From NCBI RefSeq assembly GCF_000372725.1, contig NW_005199684.1, forward strand, positions 482,030 through 546,029: a DNA stretch of 64,000 bases, in the 5' to 3' direction. Below are positions 53,901 to 64,000 of the stretch, piece after piece. Position numbers and translations under genes: made by a program. The notes beneath the pieces are model-generated. The model saw only the letters and a program-made list of their open reading frames with translations, did no database searches and had not been told where the DNA came from. The first letter of the stretch is position 1; each line of letters begins with the position of its first letter. Origin of the DNA: Emiliania huxleyi CCMP1516 (taxonomy: Eukaryota; Haptophyta; Isochrysidales; Noelaerhabdaceae).

Positions 53901-56900
53901 TTCGCTGTGACGCAGAGCTGTGCGTGAGCAGTGTGAGGCAGACGTGTGGCGCCGTCGGCGGTTGTGGTGGCGCAGGTGGTGGGGCGGGGCGGCGAGTCGG
54001 CAGCTGTGGGGCGGTGGGCGGAGCCGGTGTGGGCGCCTCGGTCTTGATGATCGCGCGCACAGCCGTCGAACGTGCGTCGGGAAGAGGCGCGGCCTGCAGC
54101 GGAGAGGCGGGCTGTCGTGCGTGAGCAGTGTGAGGCAGACGTGTGGCGCCGTCGGCGGTTGTGGTGGCGCAGGTGGCGGGGCGGCGAGTCGGCAGCTGTG
54201 GGGCGGTGGGCGGAGCCGGTGTGGGCGCCTCGGTCTTGATGATCGCGCGCACAGCCGTCGAACGTGCGTCGGGAAGAGGCGCGGCCTGCAGCGGAGAGGC
54301 GGGCTGTCGTGCGTGAGCAGCGTGAGGCAGACGTGTGGCGCCGTCGGCGGTTGTGGTGGCGCAGGTGGTGGGGCGGCGAGTCGGCAGCTGTGGGGCGGTG
54401 GGCGGAGCCGGTGTGGGCGCCTCGGTCTTGATGATCGCGCGCACAGCCGTCGAACGTGCGTCGGGAAGAGGCGCGGCCTGCAGCGGAGAGGCGGGCTGTC
54501 GTGCGTGAGCAGTGTGAGGCAGACGTGTGGCGCCGTCGGCGGTTGTGGTGGCGCAGGTGGTGGGGCGGGGCGGCGAGTCGGCAGCTGTGGGGCGGTGGGC
54601 GGAGCCGGTGTGGGCGCCTCGGTCTTGATGATCGCGCGCACAGCCGTCGAACGTGCGTCGGGAAGAGGCGCGGCCTGCAGCGGAGAGGCGGGCTGTCGTG
54701 CGTGAGCAGTGTGAGGCAGACGTGTGGCGCCGTCGGCGGTTGTGGTGGCGCAGGTGGTGGGGCGGCGAGTCGGCAGCTGTGGGGCGGTGGGCGGAGCCGG
54801 TGTGGGCGCCTCGGTCTTGATGATCGCGCGCACAGCCGTCGAACGTGCGTCGGGAAGAGGCGCGGCCTGCAGCGGAGAGGCGGGCTGTCGTGCGTGAGCA
54901 GCGTGAGGCAGACGTGTGGCGCCGTCGGCGGTTGTGGTGGCGCAGGTGGCGGGGCGGCGAGTCGGCAGCTGTGGGGCGGTGGGCGGAGCTGGTGTGGGCG
55001 CCTCGGTCTTGATGATCGCGCGCACAGCCGTCGAACGTGCCTCGGGAAGAGGCGCGGCCTGCAGCGGAGAGGCGGGCTGTCGTGCGTGAGCAGTGTGAGG
55101 CAGACGTGTGGCGCCGTCGGCGGTTGTGGTGGCGCAGGTGGCGGGGCGGGGCGGCGAGTCGGCAGCTGTGGGGCGGTGGGCGGAGCCGGTGTGGGCGCCT
55201 CGGTCTTGATGATCGCGCGCACAGCCGTCGAACGTGCCTCGGGAAGAGGCGCGGCCTGCAGCGGAGAGGCGGGCTGTCGTGCGTGAGCAGTGTGAGGCAG
55301 ACGCGTGGCCCCGTCGGCGGGTTGTGGTGGCGCAGGTGGCGGGGCGGGGCGGCGAGTCGGCAGCTGTGGGGCGGTGGGCGGAGCCGGTGTGGGCGCCTCG
55401 GTCTTGATGATCGCGCGCACAGCCGTCGAACGTGCCTCGGGAAGAGGCGCGGCCTGCAGCGGAGAGGCGGGCTGTCGTGCGTGAGCAGTGTGAGGCAGAC
55501 GTGTGGCGCCGTCGGCGGTTGTGGTGGCGCAGGTGGTGGGGCGGGGCGGCAGCTGTGGGGCGGTGGGCGGAGCCGGTGTGGGCGCCTCGGTCTTGATGAT
55601 CGCGCGCACAGCCGTCGAACGTGCGTCGGGAAGAGGCGCGGCCTGCAGCGGAGAGGCGGGCTGTCGTGCGTGAGCAGTGTGAGGCAGACGTGTGGCGCCG
55701 TCGGCGGTTGTGGTGGCGCAGGTGGTGGGGCGGGGCGGCAGCTGTGGGGCGGTGGGCGGAGCCGGTGTGGGCGCCTCGGTCTTGATGATCGCGCGCACAG
55801 CCGTCGAACGTGCGTCGGGAAGAGGCGCGGCCTGCAGCGGAGAGGCGGGCTGTCGTGCGTGAGCAGTGTGAGGCAGACGTGTGGCGCCGCCGGCGGTTGT
55901 GGTGGCGCAGGTGGCGGGGCGGCGAGTCGGCAGCTGTGGGGCGGTGGGCGGAGCCGGTGTGGGCGCCTCGGTCTTGATGATCGCGCGCACAGCCGTCGAA
56001 CGTGCGTCGGGAAGAGGCGCGGCCTGCAGCGGAGAGGCGGGCTGTCGTGCGTGAGCAGCGTGAGGCAGACGTGTGGCGCCGTCGGCGGTTGTGGTGGCGC
56101 AGGTGGTGGGGCGGGCGCGCGAGTCGGCAGCTATGGGGCGGTGGGCGGAGCCGGTGTGGGCGCCTCGGTCTTGATGATCGCGCGCACAGCCGTCGAACGT
56201 GCGTCGGGAAGAGGCGCGGCCTGCAGCGGAGAGGCGGGCTGTCGTGCGTGAGCAGCGTGAGGCAGACGTGTGGCGCCGTCGGCGGTTGTGGTGGCGCAGG
56301 TGGTGGGGCGGGGCGCCAGCTGTGGGGCGGTGGGCCGAGCCGGTGTGGGCGCCTCGTTCTTGATGATCGCGCGCACAGCCGTCGAACGTGCCTCGGGAAG
56401 AGGCGCGGCCTGCAGCGGAGAGGCGGGCTGTCGTGCGTGAGCAGCGTGAGGCAGACGTGTGGCGCCGTCGGCGGTTGTGGTGGCGCAGGTGGTGGGGCGG
56501 CGAGTCGGCAGCTGTGGGGCGGTGGGCGGAGCCGGTGTGGGCGCCTCGGTCTTGATGATCGCGCGCACAGCCGTCGAACGTGCGTCGGGAAGAGGCGCGG
56601 CCTGCAGCGGAGAGGCGGGCTGTCGTGCGTGAGCAGCGTGAGGCAGACGCGTGGCGCCGTCGGCGGTTGTGGTGGCGCAGGTGGCGGGGCGGGGCGGCGA
56701 GTCGGCAGCTGTGGGGCGGTGGGCGGAGCCGGTGTGGGCGCCTCGGTCTTGATGATCGCGCGCACAGCCGTCGAACGTGCGTCGGGAAGAGGCGCGGCCT
56801 GCAGCGGAGAGGCGGGCTGTCGTGCGTGAGCAGTGTGAGGCAGACGTGTGGCGCCGTCGGCGGTTGTGGTGGCGCAGGTGGTGGGGCGGCGAGTCGGCAG

Positions 56901-59900
56901 CTGTGGGGCGGTGGGCGGAGCCGGTGTGGGCGCCTCGGTCTTGATGATCGCGCGCACAGCCGTCGAACGTGCGTCGGGAAGAGGCGCGGCCTGCAGCGGA
57001 GAGGCGGGCTGTCGTGCGTGAGCAGTGTGAGGCAGACGTGTGGCGCCGTCGGCGGTTGTGGTGGCGCAGGTGGCGGGGCGGCGAGTCGGCAGCTGTGGGG
57101 CGGTGGGCGGAGCCGGTGTGGGCGCCTCGGTCTTGATGATCGCGCGCACAGCCGTCGAACGTGCCTCGGGAAGAGGCGCGGCCTGCAGCGGAGAGGCGGG
57201 CTGTCGTGCGTGAGCAGTGTGAGGCAGACGTGTGGCGCCGTCGGCGGTTGTGGTGGCGCAGGTGGCGGGGCGGGGCGGCGAGTCGGCAGCTGTGGGGCGG
57301 TGGGCGGAGCCGGTGTGGGCGCCTCGGTCTTGATGATCGCGCGCACAGCCGTCGAACGTGCCTCGGGAAGAGGCGCGGCCTGCAGCGGAGAGGCGGGCTG
57401 TCGTGCGTGAGCAGTGTGAGGCAGACGTGTGGCGCCGTCGGCGGTTGTGGTGGCGCAGGTGGCGGGGCGGGGCGGCGAGTCGGCAGCTGTGGGGCGGTGG
57501 GCGGAGCCGGTGTGGGCGCCTCGGTCTTGATGATCGCGCGCACAGCCGTCGAACGTGCGTCGGGAAGAGGCGCGGCCTGCAGCGGAGAGGCGGGCTGTCG
57601 TGCGTGAGCAGCGTGAGGCAGACGTGTGGCGCCGTCGGCGGTTGTGGTGGCGCAGGTGGTGGGGCGGCGAGTCGGCAGCTGTGGGGCGGTGGGCGGAGCC
57701 GGTGTGGGCGCCTCGGTCTTGATGATCGCGCGCACAGCCGTCGAACGTGCGTCGGGAAGAGGCGCGGCCTGCAGCGGAGAGGCGGGCTGTCGTGCGTGAG
57801 CAGTGTGAGGCAGACGTGTGGCGCCGTCGGCGGTTGTGGTGGCGCAGGTGGTGGGGCGGGGCGGCAGCTGTGGGGCGGTGGGCGGAGCCGGTGTGGGCGC
57901 CTCGGTCTTGATGATCGCGCGCACAGCCGTCGAACGTGCGTCGGGAAGAGGCGCGGCCTGCAGCGGAGAGGCGGGCTGTCGTGCGTGAGCAGTGTGAGGC
58001 AGACGTGTGGCGCCGTCGGCGGTTGTGGTGGCGCAGGTGGCGGGGCGGCGAGTCGGCAGCTGTGGGGCGGTGGGCGGAGCCGGTGTGGGCGCCTCGGTCT
58101 TGATGATCGCGCGCACAGCCGTCGAACGTGCGTCGGGAAGAGGCGCGGCCTGCAGCGGAGAGGCGGGCTGTCGTGCGTGAGCAGTGTGAGGCAGACGTGT
58201 GGCGCCGTCGGCGGTTGTGGTGGCGCAGGTGGTGGGGCGGGGCGGCGAGTCGGCAGCTGTGGGGCGGTGGGCGGAGCCGGTGTGGGCGCCTCGGTCTTGA
58301 TGATCGCGCGCACAGCCGTCGAACGTGCCTCGGGAAGAGGCGCGGCCTGCAGCGGAGAGGCGGGCTGTCGTGCGTGAGCAGTGTGAGGCAGACGTGTGGC
58401 GCCGTCGGCGGTTGTGGTGGCGCAGGTGGCGGGGCGGGGCGGCGAGTCGGCAGCTGTGGGGCGGTGGGCGGAGCCGGTGTGGGCGCCTCGGTCTTGATGA
58501 TCGCGCGCACAGCCGTCGAACGTGCCTCGGGAAGAGGCGCGGCCTGCAGCGGAGAGGCGGGCTGTCGTGCGTGAGCAGTGTGAGGCAGACGTGTGGCGCC
58601 GTCGGCGGTTGTGGTGGCGCAGGTGGCGGGGCGGGGCGGCGAGTCGGCAGCTGTGGGGCGGGGCGGCGAGTCGGCAGCTGTGGGGCGGTGGGCGGAGCCG
58701 GTGTACAGCCGTCGAACGTGCGTCGGGAAGAGGCGCGGCCTGCAGCGGAGAGGCGGGCTGTCGTGCGTGAGCAGTGTGAGGCAGACGTGTGGCGCCGTCG
58801 GCGGTTGTGGTGGCGCAGGTGGCGGGGCGGGGCGGCGAGTCGGCAGCTGTGGGGCGGTGGGCAAGGCCGGTGTGGGCGCCTCGGTCTTGATGATTGCGCG
58901 CACAGCCGTCGAACGTGCGTCGGGAAGAGGCGCGGCCTGCAGCGGAGAGGCGGGCTGTCGTGCGTGAGCAGTGTGAGGCAGACGTGTGGCGCCGTCGGCG
59001 GTTGTGGTGGCGCAGGTGGCGGGGCGGGGCGGCGAGTCGGCAGCTGTGGGGCGGTGGGCGGAGCCGGTGTGGGCGCCTCGGTCTTGATGATCGCGCGCAC
59101 AGCCGTCGAACGTGCGTCGGGAAGAGGCGCGGCCTGCAGCGGAGAGGCGGGCTGTCGTGCGTGAGCAGTGTGAGGCAGACGTGTGGCGCCGTCGGCGGTT
59201 GTGGTGGCGCAGGTGGTGGGGCGGGGCGGCGAGTCGGCAGCTGTGGGGCGGTGGGCGGAGCCGGTGTGGGCGCCTCGGTCTTGATGATCGCGCGCACAGC
59301 CGTCGAACGTGCGTCGGGAAGAGGCGCGGCCTGCAGCGGAGAGGCGGGCTGTCGTGCGTGAGCAGCGTGAGGCAGACGTGTGGCGCCGTCGGCGGTTGTG
59401 GTGGCGCAGGTGGCGGGGCGGGGCGGCGAGTCGGCAGCTGTGGGGCGGTGGGCGGAGCCGGTGTGGGCGCCTCGGTCTTGATGATCGCGCGCACAGCCGT
59501 CGAACGTGCCTCGGGAAGAGGCGCGGCCTGCAGCGGAGAGGCGGGCTGTCGTGCGTGAGCAGTGTGAGGCAGACGCGTGGCGCCGTCGGCGGTTGTGGTG
59601 GCGCAGGTGGCGGGGCGGGGCGGCAGTTGTGGGGCGGTGGGCGGAGCCGGTGTGGGCGCCTCGGTCTTGATGATCGCGCGCACAGCCGTCGAACGTGCCT
59701 CGGGAAGAGGCGCGGCCTGCAGCGGAGAGGCGGGCTGTCGTGCGTGAGCAGTGTGAGGCAGACGTGTGGCGCCGGGGAGACGGCGTGTTGCGCAACACAG
59801 GCGCGGCCAGTCAGGGGAATCCCACCGATGGAAAGAGTTCGGCGCCAAGCGTAGAATCGCTCGGGTAATGCTTTGGGAAGTACAGGCCGAACTTCATCTC

Positions 59901-60803
59901 GTCGCTCATCTTGGCAGCGGCGACGTTGCACTTGTGGACGAGGGGCAGCACGGTCGCCGTGTTCTCCTCCGACCGATCCGCGCCGAACGCGCAACCCTTG
60001 TGCTCAGAGCGGAGCGGGACCCGCTGATTCACCGTCATCAAGGTGGTGATCTTGTCGACGATGGCGCGCACGAAGTCTCGCGCGCCGGTCCGCAGCAGCT
60101 TCTCGCCCTGCGTGCTCTCGGTTGTCGGGCCTGAGTGCCCGGTGGCCCCCAGCGTCTCGCCGCTGGCGCGGCAGGTGCCAGGGGCGCGCAGCGTCTCCTC
60201 CAGCGGGTAGAGGAGGGCGACGCCCTCGTCCCACGCGTGCGCCGAGCCGCCCTCGAGCGAGAAGTCGCTCCACTTGTTGTCCGTGCAGGTGCTGCAGGCC
60301 GCATGCGCATGCTCAGAGTCGCATATCACGCGCGTGCAGACCGTGCAGACGTTCATGAAGCACTTGTCCTTGTTGAACTCCGCGCACGGGTCGTCGTCGA
60401 GGGACGCGGAAGCGTTCGGCACATGCCGATCGCAGACGGCCGCGACGCTCATCATCTTGTCCGCGCCGCCGCCACCACAGTCGCCTCCGCGGAAGGCGAA
60501 ACCGGTCTTTTGCGGCCCGCCGGGGCAGCCGCGGTCGTTGTGGTGGAAGTCGGTCGGGACGCCCAGCGTAATGCGGCCGGCGCCGCACGCTTGGGAGGTG
60601 CCCCCGGCCGCCGTCTCCAAGGGCGTCTCCGAGAGCGCCACCTCTTTCGAGTGCCAGTCGAGGTCGATGCAGGCGTTCACCCAGTCCGATCCGGAGGCGT
60701 CGCCCGTGACAGGAGTGGGACCGGCCTGGGCGGTCACGACAAGCAAGCCGAGCAGAAGCGGGCGCATTCGAAACAGTGACCACGACTCGCCCTGGCCGTC
60801 CAT
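50987..60803 (-). CDS. receptor-like multi-membrane protein with C-terminal TIR domain
   Basis: ATGs at 60803 and 60767 both precede a signal peptide (MRPLLLGLLVVTAQAGPTPV). The extracellular part is Cys-rich (HKCNVAAAKMSDEMKFGLYF near its end). Intron 53918-59825 follows, then VDGYTCKECAPR and a membrane region with helices such as GSIVALVISVCIACGLAAWA, FYIYVAIGLTAKTKVLFGFY, the PQQCLGYDLRLLAIALAPVA block, and LILFTSLLVACYKPLRAKRP. The cytosolic tail is a TIR domain: STGQDAVAVIKAELQQLLPG, IKIFLD, VDDLKDIGALEEYIQRSQVI, LFFLSRGYFKS, NCLREVRSSLEMHKPLVLVQ, then PQELIAGGLYKDLA and a Ser/Ala tail ending STSASAEHV. The order resembles a large haptophyte family of surface proteins with TIR tails; signalling or NAD-cleaving activity is possible, not shown. 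Confidence 0.75.
53918..59825 (-). other. 5.9-kb intron containing the minisatellite
   Basis: The donor GTGGGATTCC follows GAELFPS in phase 0 and the acceptor CACGCACAG precedes LCVTANHYLVDGYTC in phase 0. It is the only long intron in the window and is filled almost end to end by the tandem array. An alternative is that part of the array is translated, because no minus-strand frame contains a stop. Confidence 0.55.
53924..59775. repeat. minisatellite array, ~30 copies of a 189-197-bp unit
   Basis: Units begin GTGAGCAGTGTGAGGCAGAC and include GGCGGAGCCGGTGTGGGCGC and TCTTGATGATCGCGCGCACA. Unit lengths of 197, 192 and 189 arise from gain or loss of GGGCG and GCGAGTCG blocks. A shortened unit lies around 58620-58760. 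Point variants (GTG/GCG after GAGCA; TGCGTCGG/TGCCTCGG) are shared between adjacent units, showing turnover by local duplication. No minus-strand frame contains a stop through the array. Confidence 0.95.
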
Positions 60804-61745
60804 GGTCCCTGGCTGTCCATGGATGGGGGTGCAGGATTCTGAGGAGTCAGTCCTTTTGGCGACCGCCTTTTATTGTAGGTCAGTCCTTTTGGCGACCGCC
60901 TTTTGTTGTAAAAGTCCTGGATCAAGGTTGGAAACTACGTTGAAACGACCGAGGTTACTTTTTTTAGACTGGGAGCCGCGCCTCTGCTCGCAAACACTCA
61001 GCAACTGAATTGTGCCCTTGTTTGTGCCCTTGGCACCGTGGTGTGCTGGGGGGGGCGACAGGGGGGACGTGGCCCTGAGTGATGTGTACGCCAACTCAGG
61101 GTGTGTGGCAGCCACGCTGGCTGTGTGTCTTGTGAGTCGCGCACACGCCAGGCTACAGACACGGGGAGGCACCAAAAAAATTAGATATTCTTACCTTCTT
61201 GCCCCCCTCCGAGACTGGAGACAGAACCCAGAGATACATACGTCAAAGGGACTGCCCCCCGCCCCCGCTTGCCCTGACTGCACAGGTTAGCGTGCCCCGA
61301 TAGCGGCGACACATAGCGAGGGACACTGCGCAAGGAGGGGGTGCGTCGACTTTCTTTTTTCTTTTTTCTTGGTCCTCTCGGGGAATGTTCTCTCGGCGCG
61401 CCCATGGCCTTCTGAGGTTTCGTACTAACGACGTCCTTCTTGGCACTTCGGGCGCCGGTGTGTGCGCCCGGTATGCTATAGGTCGCCAACGTTCGATCTC
61501 CCTCTCATTCGAAGCGATCTCTTCCCGGCTCCCTTTCCGCAAGCGGAAGGCGCCAGTTCGAAACCTGCTCGACCCTTATATTTTTTTCTCACCTGAGCGG
61601 GCTCAATTTTGCTCTAGGTGCCTCCTCGATTCGATCCAGCGTTCTCAGGCAGTCGCCTGGTGCGTTGTTCGTTTTTCGTCATGGGAGACGGGGAGGCACC
61701 AAAAAGTGGCATGCTCGTCACGGCTCACGGTCACGACTCGCGCGC
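60804..61745. other. intergenic with a 36-bp tandem duplication
   Basis: Near 60845-60912 GTCAGTCCTTTTGGCGACCG plus CCTTTTATTGTA occurs twice in tandem with one difference. The remainder shows no supported gene; sequence around 61330-61620 is AT-richer. Confidence 0.5.
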
Positions 61746-62325
61746 TCAGCCACGAGCGGCAAGCCAGCCGCTCGCGGCGACGAGTAAGCCTTCCCAGTCT
61801 GCAGCGTACGCGATGCGCGGCTTGTACGCCCACGCCTCCACATTGTCCGAGACGTTGTCCTAAAGCGTGGGGCCGCACGGCGGCACTGCGGGCGAGGCCG
61901 AGTCCGGGTCGTAGCCGTCGTACGAATATTGCTGCAGGAGCACCGACGGCCAGGTCGGGGCAAAGGCTCCCACCGACCAGCGCAGCACCGCGAGATGGGC
62001 CCCCGCCTCGGAGGCGAGCGCGGCCACCTCTGGGGGAGGCTCGTCTCCCTCCCCGCACACGGCGACCAGCAGCGGGATGCCCGGCGCCTGCTGCGCCGCC
62101 TGGTAGCAGCGGTACGGGGAGAGCGCGTCCGCCACAATGACGCAGGCAAACTGGAGCGCCTCCGCGCTGTACGATGGCGCGAACAGCAGCGCCTTCACTC
62201 CATCATCGCTACGGAGGCTGGCGAAGCTAGTGACGTACGCGCCGTACAGATTGATTGCAGGAAGCGTGTCCTCCCTCGACCCGACGGAGAGCTGCCAGCC
62301 GTCGGCCGCGTTGAACTCACCGCCG
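61746..62325 (-). CDS. unknown protein, 3' part
   Basis: A clean frame reads EFNAADGWQLSVGSREDTLP, AINLYGAYVTSFASLRSDDG, CVIVADALSPYRCYQAAQQA and PEVAALASEAGAHLAVLRWS. An in-frame TAG at 61860-61862 can be bypassed by a 45-base intron (61860-61904) with a GA donor: intron start GACTCGGCCTCG, exon start GACAACGTCTCGG. This gives YDGYDPDNVSDNVEAWAYKP and a TGA at 61746. The 5' exons were not found. I do not recognise the family. If the intron is not real, the protein simply ends at the TAG. Confidence 0.5.
61860..61904 (-). other. possible 45-nt GA-AG intron
   Basis: It shares the window-wide pattern of an intron start that resembles the downstream exon start (both GAC..CG-TCTCGG-like). Its removal keeps the frame and removes a stop. 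It is very short, so the call is tentative. Confidence 0.4.
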
Positions 62326-62462
62326 GCGGCGGAGGGAGGACCGCCGTGGCCCGATGTGAGTGTGTGTCTGTGGAGGCTGTCGCTTCCGTTTTAGCGCATT
62401 AGCGGAAGCCCAGATATTTCGATGCCAAACGCGCTTTGCCTGCAGGGTATCTTTAACCGAGC

Positions 62463-62830
62463 CTTCTGAGCCCTCCACACCCCTCCGAGCCCTCCGAGCC
62501 CTCCGAGCCCTCCGACCCCTCCGACCCCTCCGACCCCTCCGAGCCCTCCGAGCCCTCCGAGCCCCGCTCCGAGCCCCCCCACCCAGCCCTCCGAGCCCTC
62601 CGATCCTTCTGTCCCGTCCGACCCTTCCGACCCCTCCGACCCCTCCGAGCCCTCCGAGCCTCGCTCCGAACCCCCCACCCAGCCCTCCGAGCCCTCCGAC
62701 CCCTCCGACCCCTCCGACCCCTCCGACCCCTCCGACCCCTCCGACCCCTCCGAGCCCTCCGAGCCCTCCGAGCCCCCCGAGCCCCCCGAGCCCGGCTCGG
62801 TGGCTCGCCCCTCCGAGCCCTCCGGGCACT
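62463..62830 (+). repeat. 9-bp minisatellite (CCCTCCGAG/CCCTCCGAC)
   Basis: About 40 units of CCCTCCGAG or CCCTCCGAC occur with occasional breaks. In one frame they would encode Pro-Ser-Glu/Asp repeats. The CCTCCGA core resembles the CTCCGAG words found in several introns. Confidence 0.9.
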
Positions 62831-62979
62831 CCATCCCTCATGAGCCCTCCCGAGCCCTCCTGAGCCCTCCAGCGCCACCAGTGAAGTTGGAATACCTGCG
62901 CCAACACCTCATGCAACGCCGCGTGTCACACCCGATCTTGTGAGTGCGCGTCTATGACCTCCACGTGGAAGTGTGACCA

Positions 62980-63055
62980 GCCAGGTGACCAGGTGACCAG
63001 GTGACCACCCCTGGAACTTTGATCAGACTCTCATACAGGTGACCAGGTGACCACC
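62980..63055 (+). repeat. clustered AGGTGACC repeats
   Basis: Three units of CAGGTGAC, a 35-base spacer and two more units, each group ending ACCACCCCT. It is a small imperfect duplication. Confidence 0.7.
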
Positions 63056-63100
63056 CCTCCGTCCACGAGTGTTGGGCCACGCGAGGATCGCCATCTCAGA

Positions 63101-63540
63101 TCACCAGGGCGGGGACCGTGCAGAGAACAAAGCCTGCCTTGACCTGAAGTTACTTCGCAGGAAATTCTCAGCTGATGTAAGAGGGAATTGCCTTAGGCTT
63201 AGCCCAGCTTGTGCTGTTTCGTAACTGGGAACGATGTTTGCCGCCGACTGCCTGTTCAACTCGCACCCAAAATGTTGTGGCCTGGCTTCGTAGGAGCCGC
63301 ATTCTGGATCATCCGTGCAAAGTTTTGCGCAAATGGGGTCAATGCAGTATACGCGCTGCACACCGAGCGGTACCTTGGCAGCGAATGGCTTGTACTCGTC
63401 CGCGATGCCTTCATTGCAGTACAACTGATGGAATTCGAGTTCCGGATCGTCCTCATACGTTGGTGTGCTTTCCCCATCTCTCGAATCGAATCTCTCTCCA
63501 GTGTCCGGGTCGACCCACAATCCTTCATTTCCCCTCCCGT
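63101..63540 (-). CDS. Cys-rich protein fragment, possibly PAN/apple-like
   Basis: The frame reads WVDPDTGERFDSRDGESTPT, YEDDPELEFHQLYCNEGIAD and YCIDPICAKLCTDDPECGSY, then FGCELNR, and ends ARSPPW. The spacing of Cys residues (C.CIDPIC.K.CTDDPEC, then C) is like a PAN/apple module, but I cannot confirm it. No ATG begins this stretch and the frame continues upstream of 63520, so the 5' exon is missing. It may belong to the same gene as the next entry. Confidence 0.4.
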
Positions 63541-63644
63541 GCGGATTCGAATTGCACGATGGTCTGCCGTTTTTGATGTACGTACTTATAGCTTAGTGGG
63601 AGAAAAGAGAGAGGGGGGTTGTGTTCTCTAGGCCCCTAAGGGCC

Positions 63645-64000
63645 CTACGCGCGGCGTGAGAGCTCGGAAGCGAGCTTTGCACGGCGATCGAGGATGGCAC
63701 GGTTTACCCCCTTCACCGAAGCGATGGAGATGCGTTCCGCGTGGTGTGACACAAATGAGAGGCGGGAGTGGGGAGGGTACGCGGTGCGGTATGTTTGTGT
63801 CTGGAAGCCAGGCTTGCCCACCGCAACTGTCCTGAGCGTGCCTCGACCGTTGACGTAGCCTGCGACGTTCTCGAATCCCTCGCCACAACGCTTCACGGGC
63901 CAAGAGTCGGGATCGAGTCGGTCGGGAATGCCGTCGCTGTCAGAGTCGGCTGTGCCCTCCTCGGCGTCGGGGGATGCCGTCGCTGTCCGAGTCGGCGGGG
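63645..64000 (-). CDS. thrombospondin type-3 repeat protein, partial at the right edge
   Basis: At the edge the minus strand encodes [20 protein letters not shown], then GIPDRLDPDSWPVKRCGEGF, ENVAGYVNGRGTLRTVAVGK and PGFQTQTYRTAYPPHSRLSF, ending ASELSRRA. These are calcium repeats of the same type as in the gene at 6.9-11.2 kb. The first repeat and the rest are offset by one base in a run of Gs (about 63969-63973), either a sequence error or a break. The gene continues beyond the window. Confidence 0.55.
   Translation of the reverse strand, partial: PPTRTATASPDAEEGTADSDSDGIPDRLDPDSWPVKRCGEGFENVAGYVNGRGTLRTVAVGKPGFQTQTYRTAYPPHSRLSFVSHHAERISIASVKGVNRAILDRRAKLASELSRRA

Larger units (their letters stand above)
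62326..63100. other. repeat-rich, no supported gene
   Basis: It holds the 9-bp minisatellite at 62463-62830 and a cluster of AGGTGACC words at 62980-63055. Nothing coding is supported, although the minisatellite is open on both strands. Confidence 0.5.

Noticed and set aside
53897-59854. Series of plus-strand open frames across the minisatellite
   Set aside because: They repeat the same translation and stop once or more per few units at TGA in GTGTGAGG. They are a by-product of the tandem array.
61480-61580. Possible tRNA-like sequence around CCAGTTCGAAACC
   Set aside because: The TTCGAAA loop is present but the flanking bases do not form a T stem, and no acceptor or anticodon stem can be drawn.

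Overview
This window is nuclear DNA of a GC-rich, intron-bearing microbial eukaryote, most likely a marine alga. A haptophyte of the Emiliania/Chrysochromulina type is my best guess; a pelagophyte is the main alternative. The evidence is the very high GC, spliceosomal introns, a eukaryotic 5S rRNA gene, and protein families typical of such algae: Cys-rich surface proteins with proline-rich stalks, thrombospondin type-3 calcium repeats, multi-membrane receptors ending in a TIR domain, and a DUF3638-type giant protein. The organism is inferred from gene content only.

Layout. 0.1-1.0 kb (-): small Pro-rich/Cys-rich surface protein. 3.6-6.3 kb (+): spliced pogo/Tc5-like DDE transposase gene. 6.9-11.2 kb (-): secreted thrombospondin-type-3 repeat protein. 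11.8-26.7 kb (+): one giant gene, SH3 - DUF3638/DUF3645 - EF-hand - Vps62-like, which I can splice to exactly 4,422 codons. 27.1-27.6 kb (-): unknown. 28.7-30.4 kb (-): FtsJ/RlmM-like RNA 2'-O-methyltransferase. 31.0 kb (+): a 5S rRNA gene. 31.3-33.4 kb: duplicated 5' sequence and a decayed nuclease-like gene. 34.4-36.4 kb (-): 2-oxoglutarate/Fe(II) dioxygenase. 36.7-38.6 kb (+): intronless ThrE-like exporter. 39.0-40.6 kb (+): intronless EF-hand/MFS transporter. 41.4-44.9 kb (-): UvrD-type helicase with a RanBP2 zinc finger. 45.6-49.4 kb (+): WW/IQ/EF-hand protein. 51.0-60.8 kb (-): TIR receptor-like gene with a 5.9-kb intron filled by about 30 copies of a ~195-bp minisatellite. 61.7-64.0 kb (-): three partial genes, the last again with thrombospondin type-3 repeats.

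The strongest unusual signal concerns the introns. In the giant gene all 18 introns I could place begin with a diverged copy of the first roughly 10-35 bases of the downstream exon. The 5' splice dinucleotide (GT or GC; GA in two other genes) equals the first dinucleotide of the next exon in every case. The inner part of each intron comes from a few recurring short modules that supply the 3' AG. This looks like mass intron gain by introner-like insertion with long target duplication, where the target supplies the donor and the insert supplies the acceptor.

Calcium is a shared theme (thrombospondin type-3 repeats, EF hands in three proteins, IQ motifs), but the genes do not form an operon or obvious pathway. 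Coordinates of spliced genes were worked out by hand from reading frames and have no transcript support.
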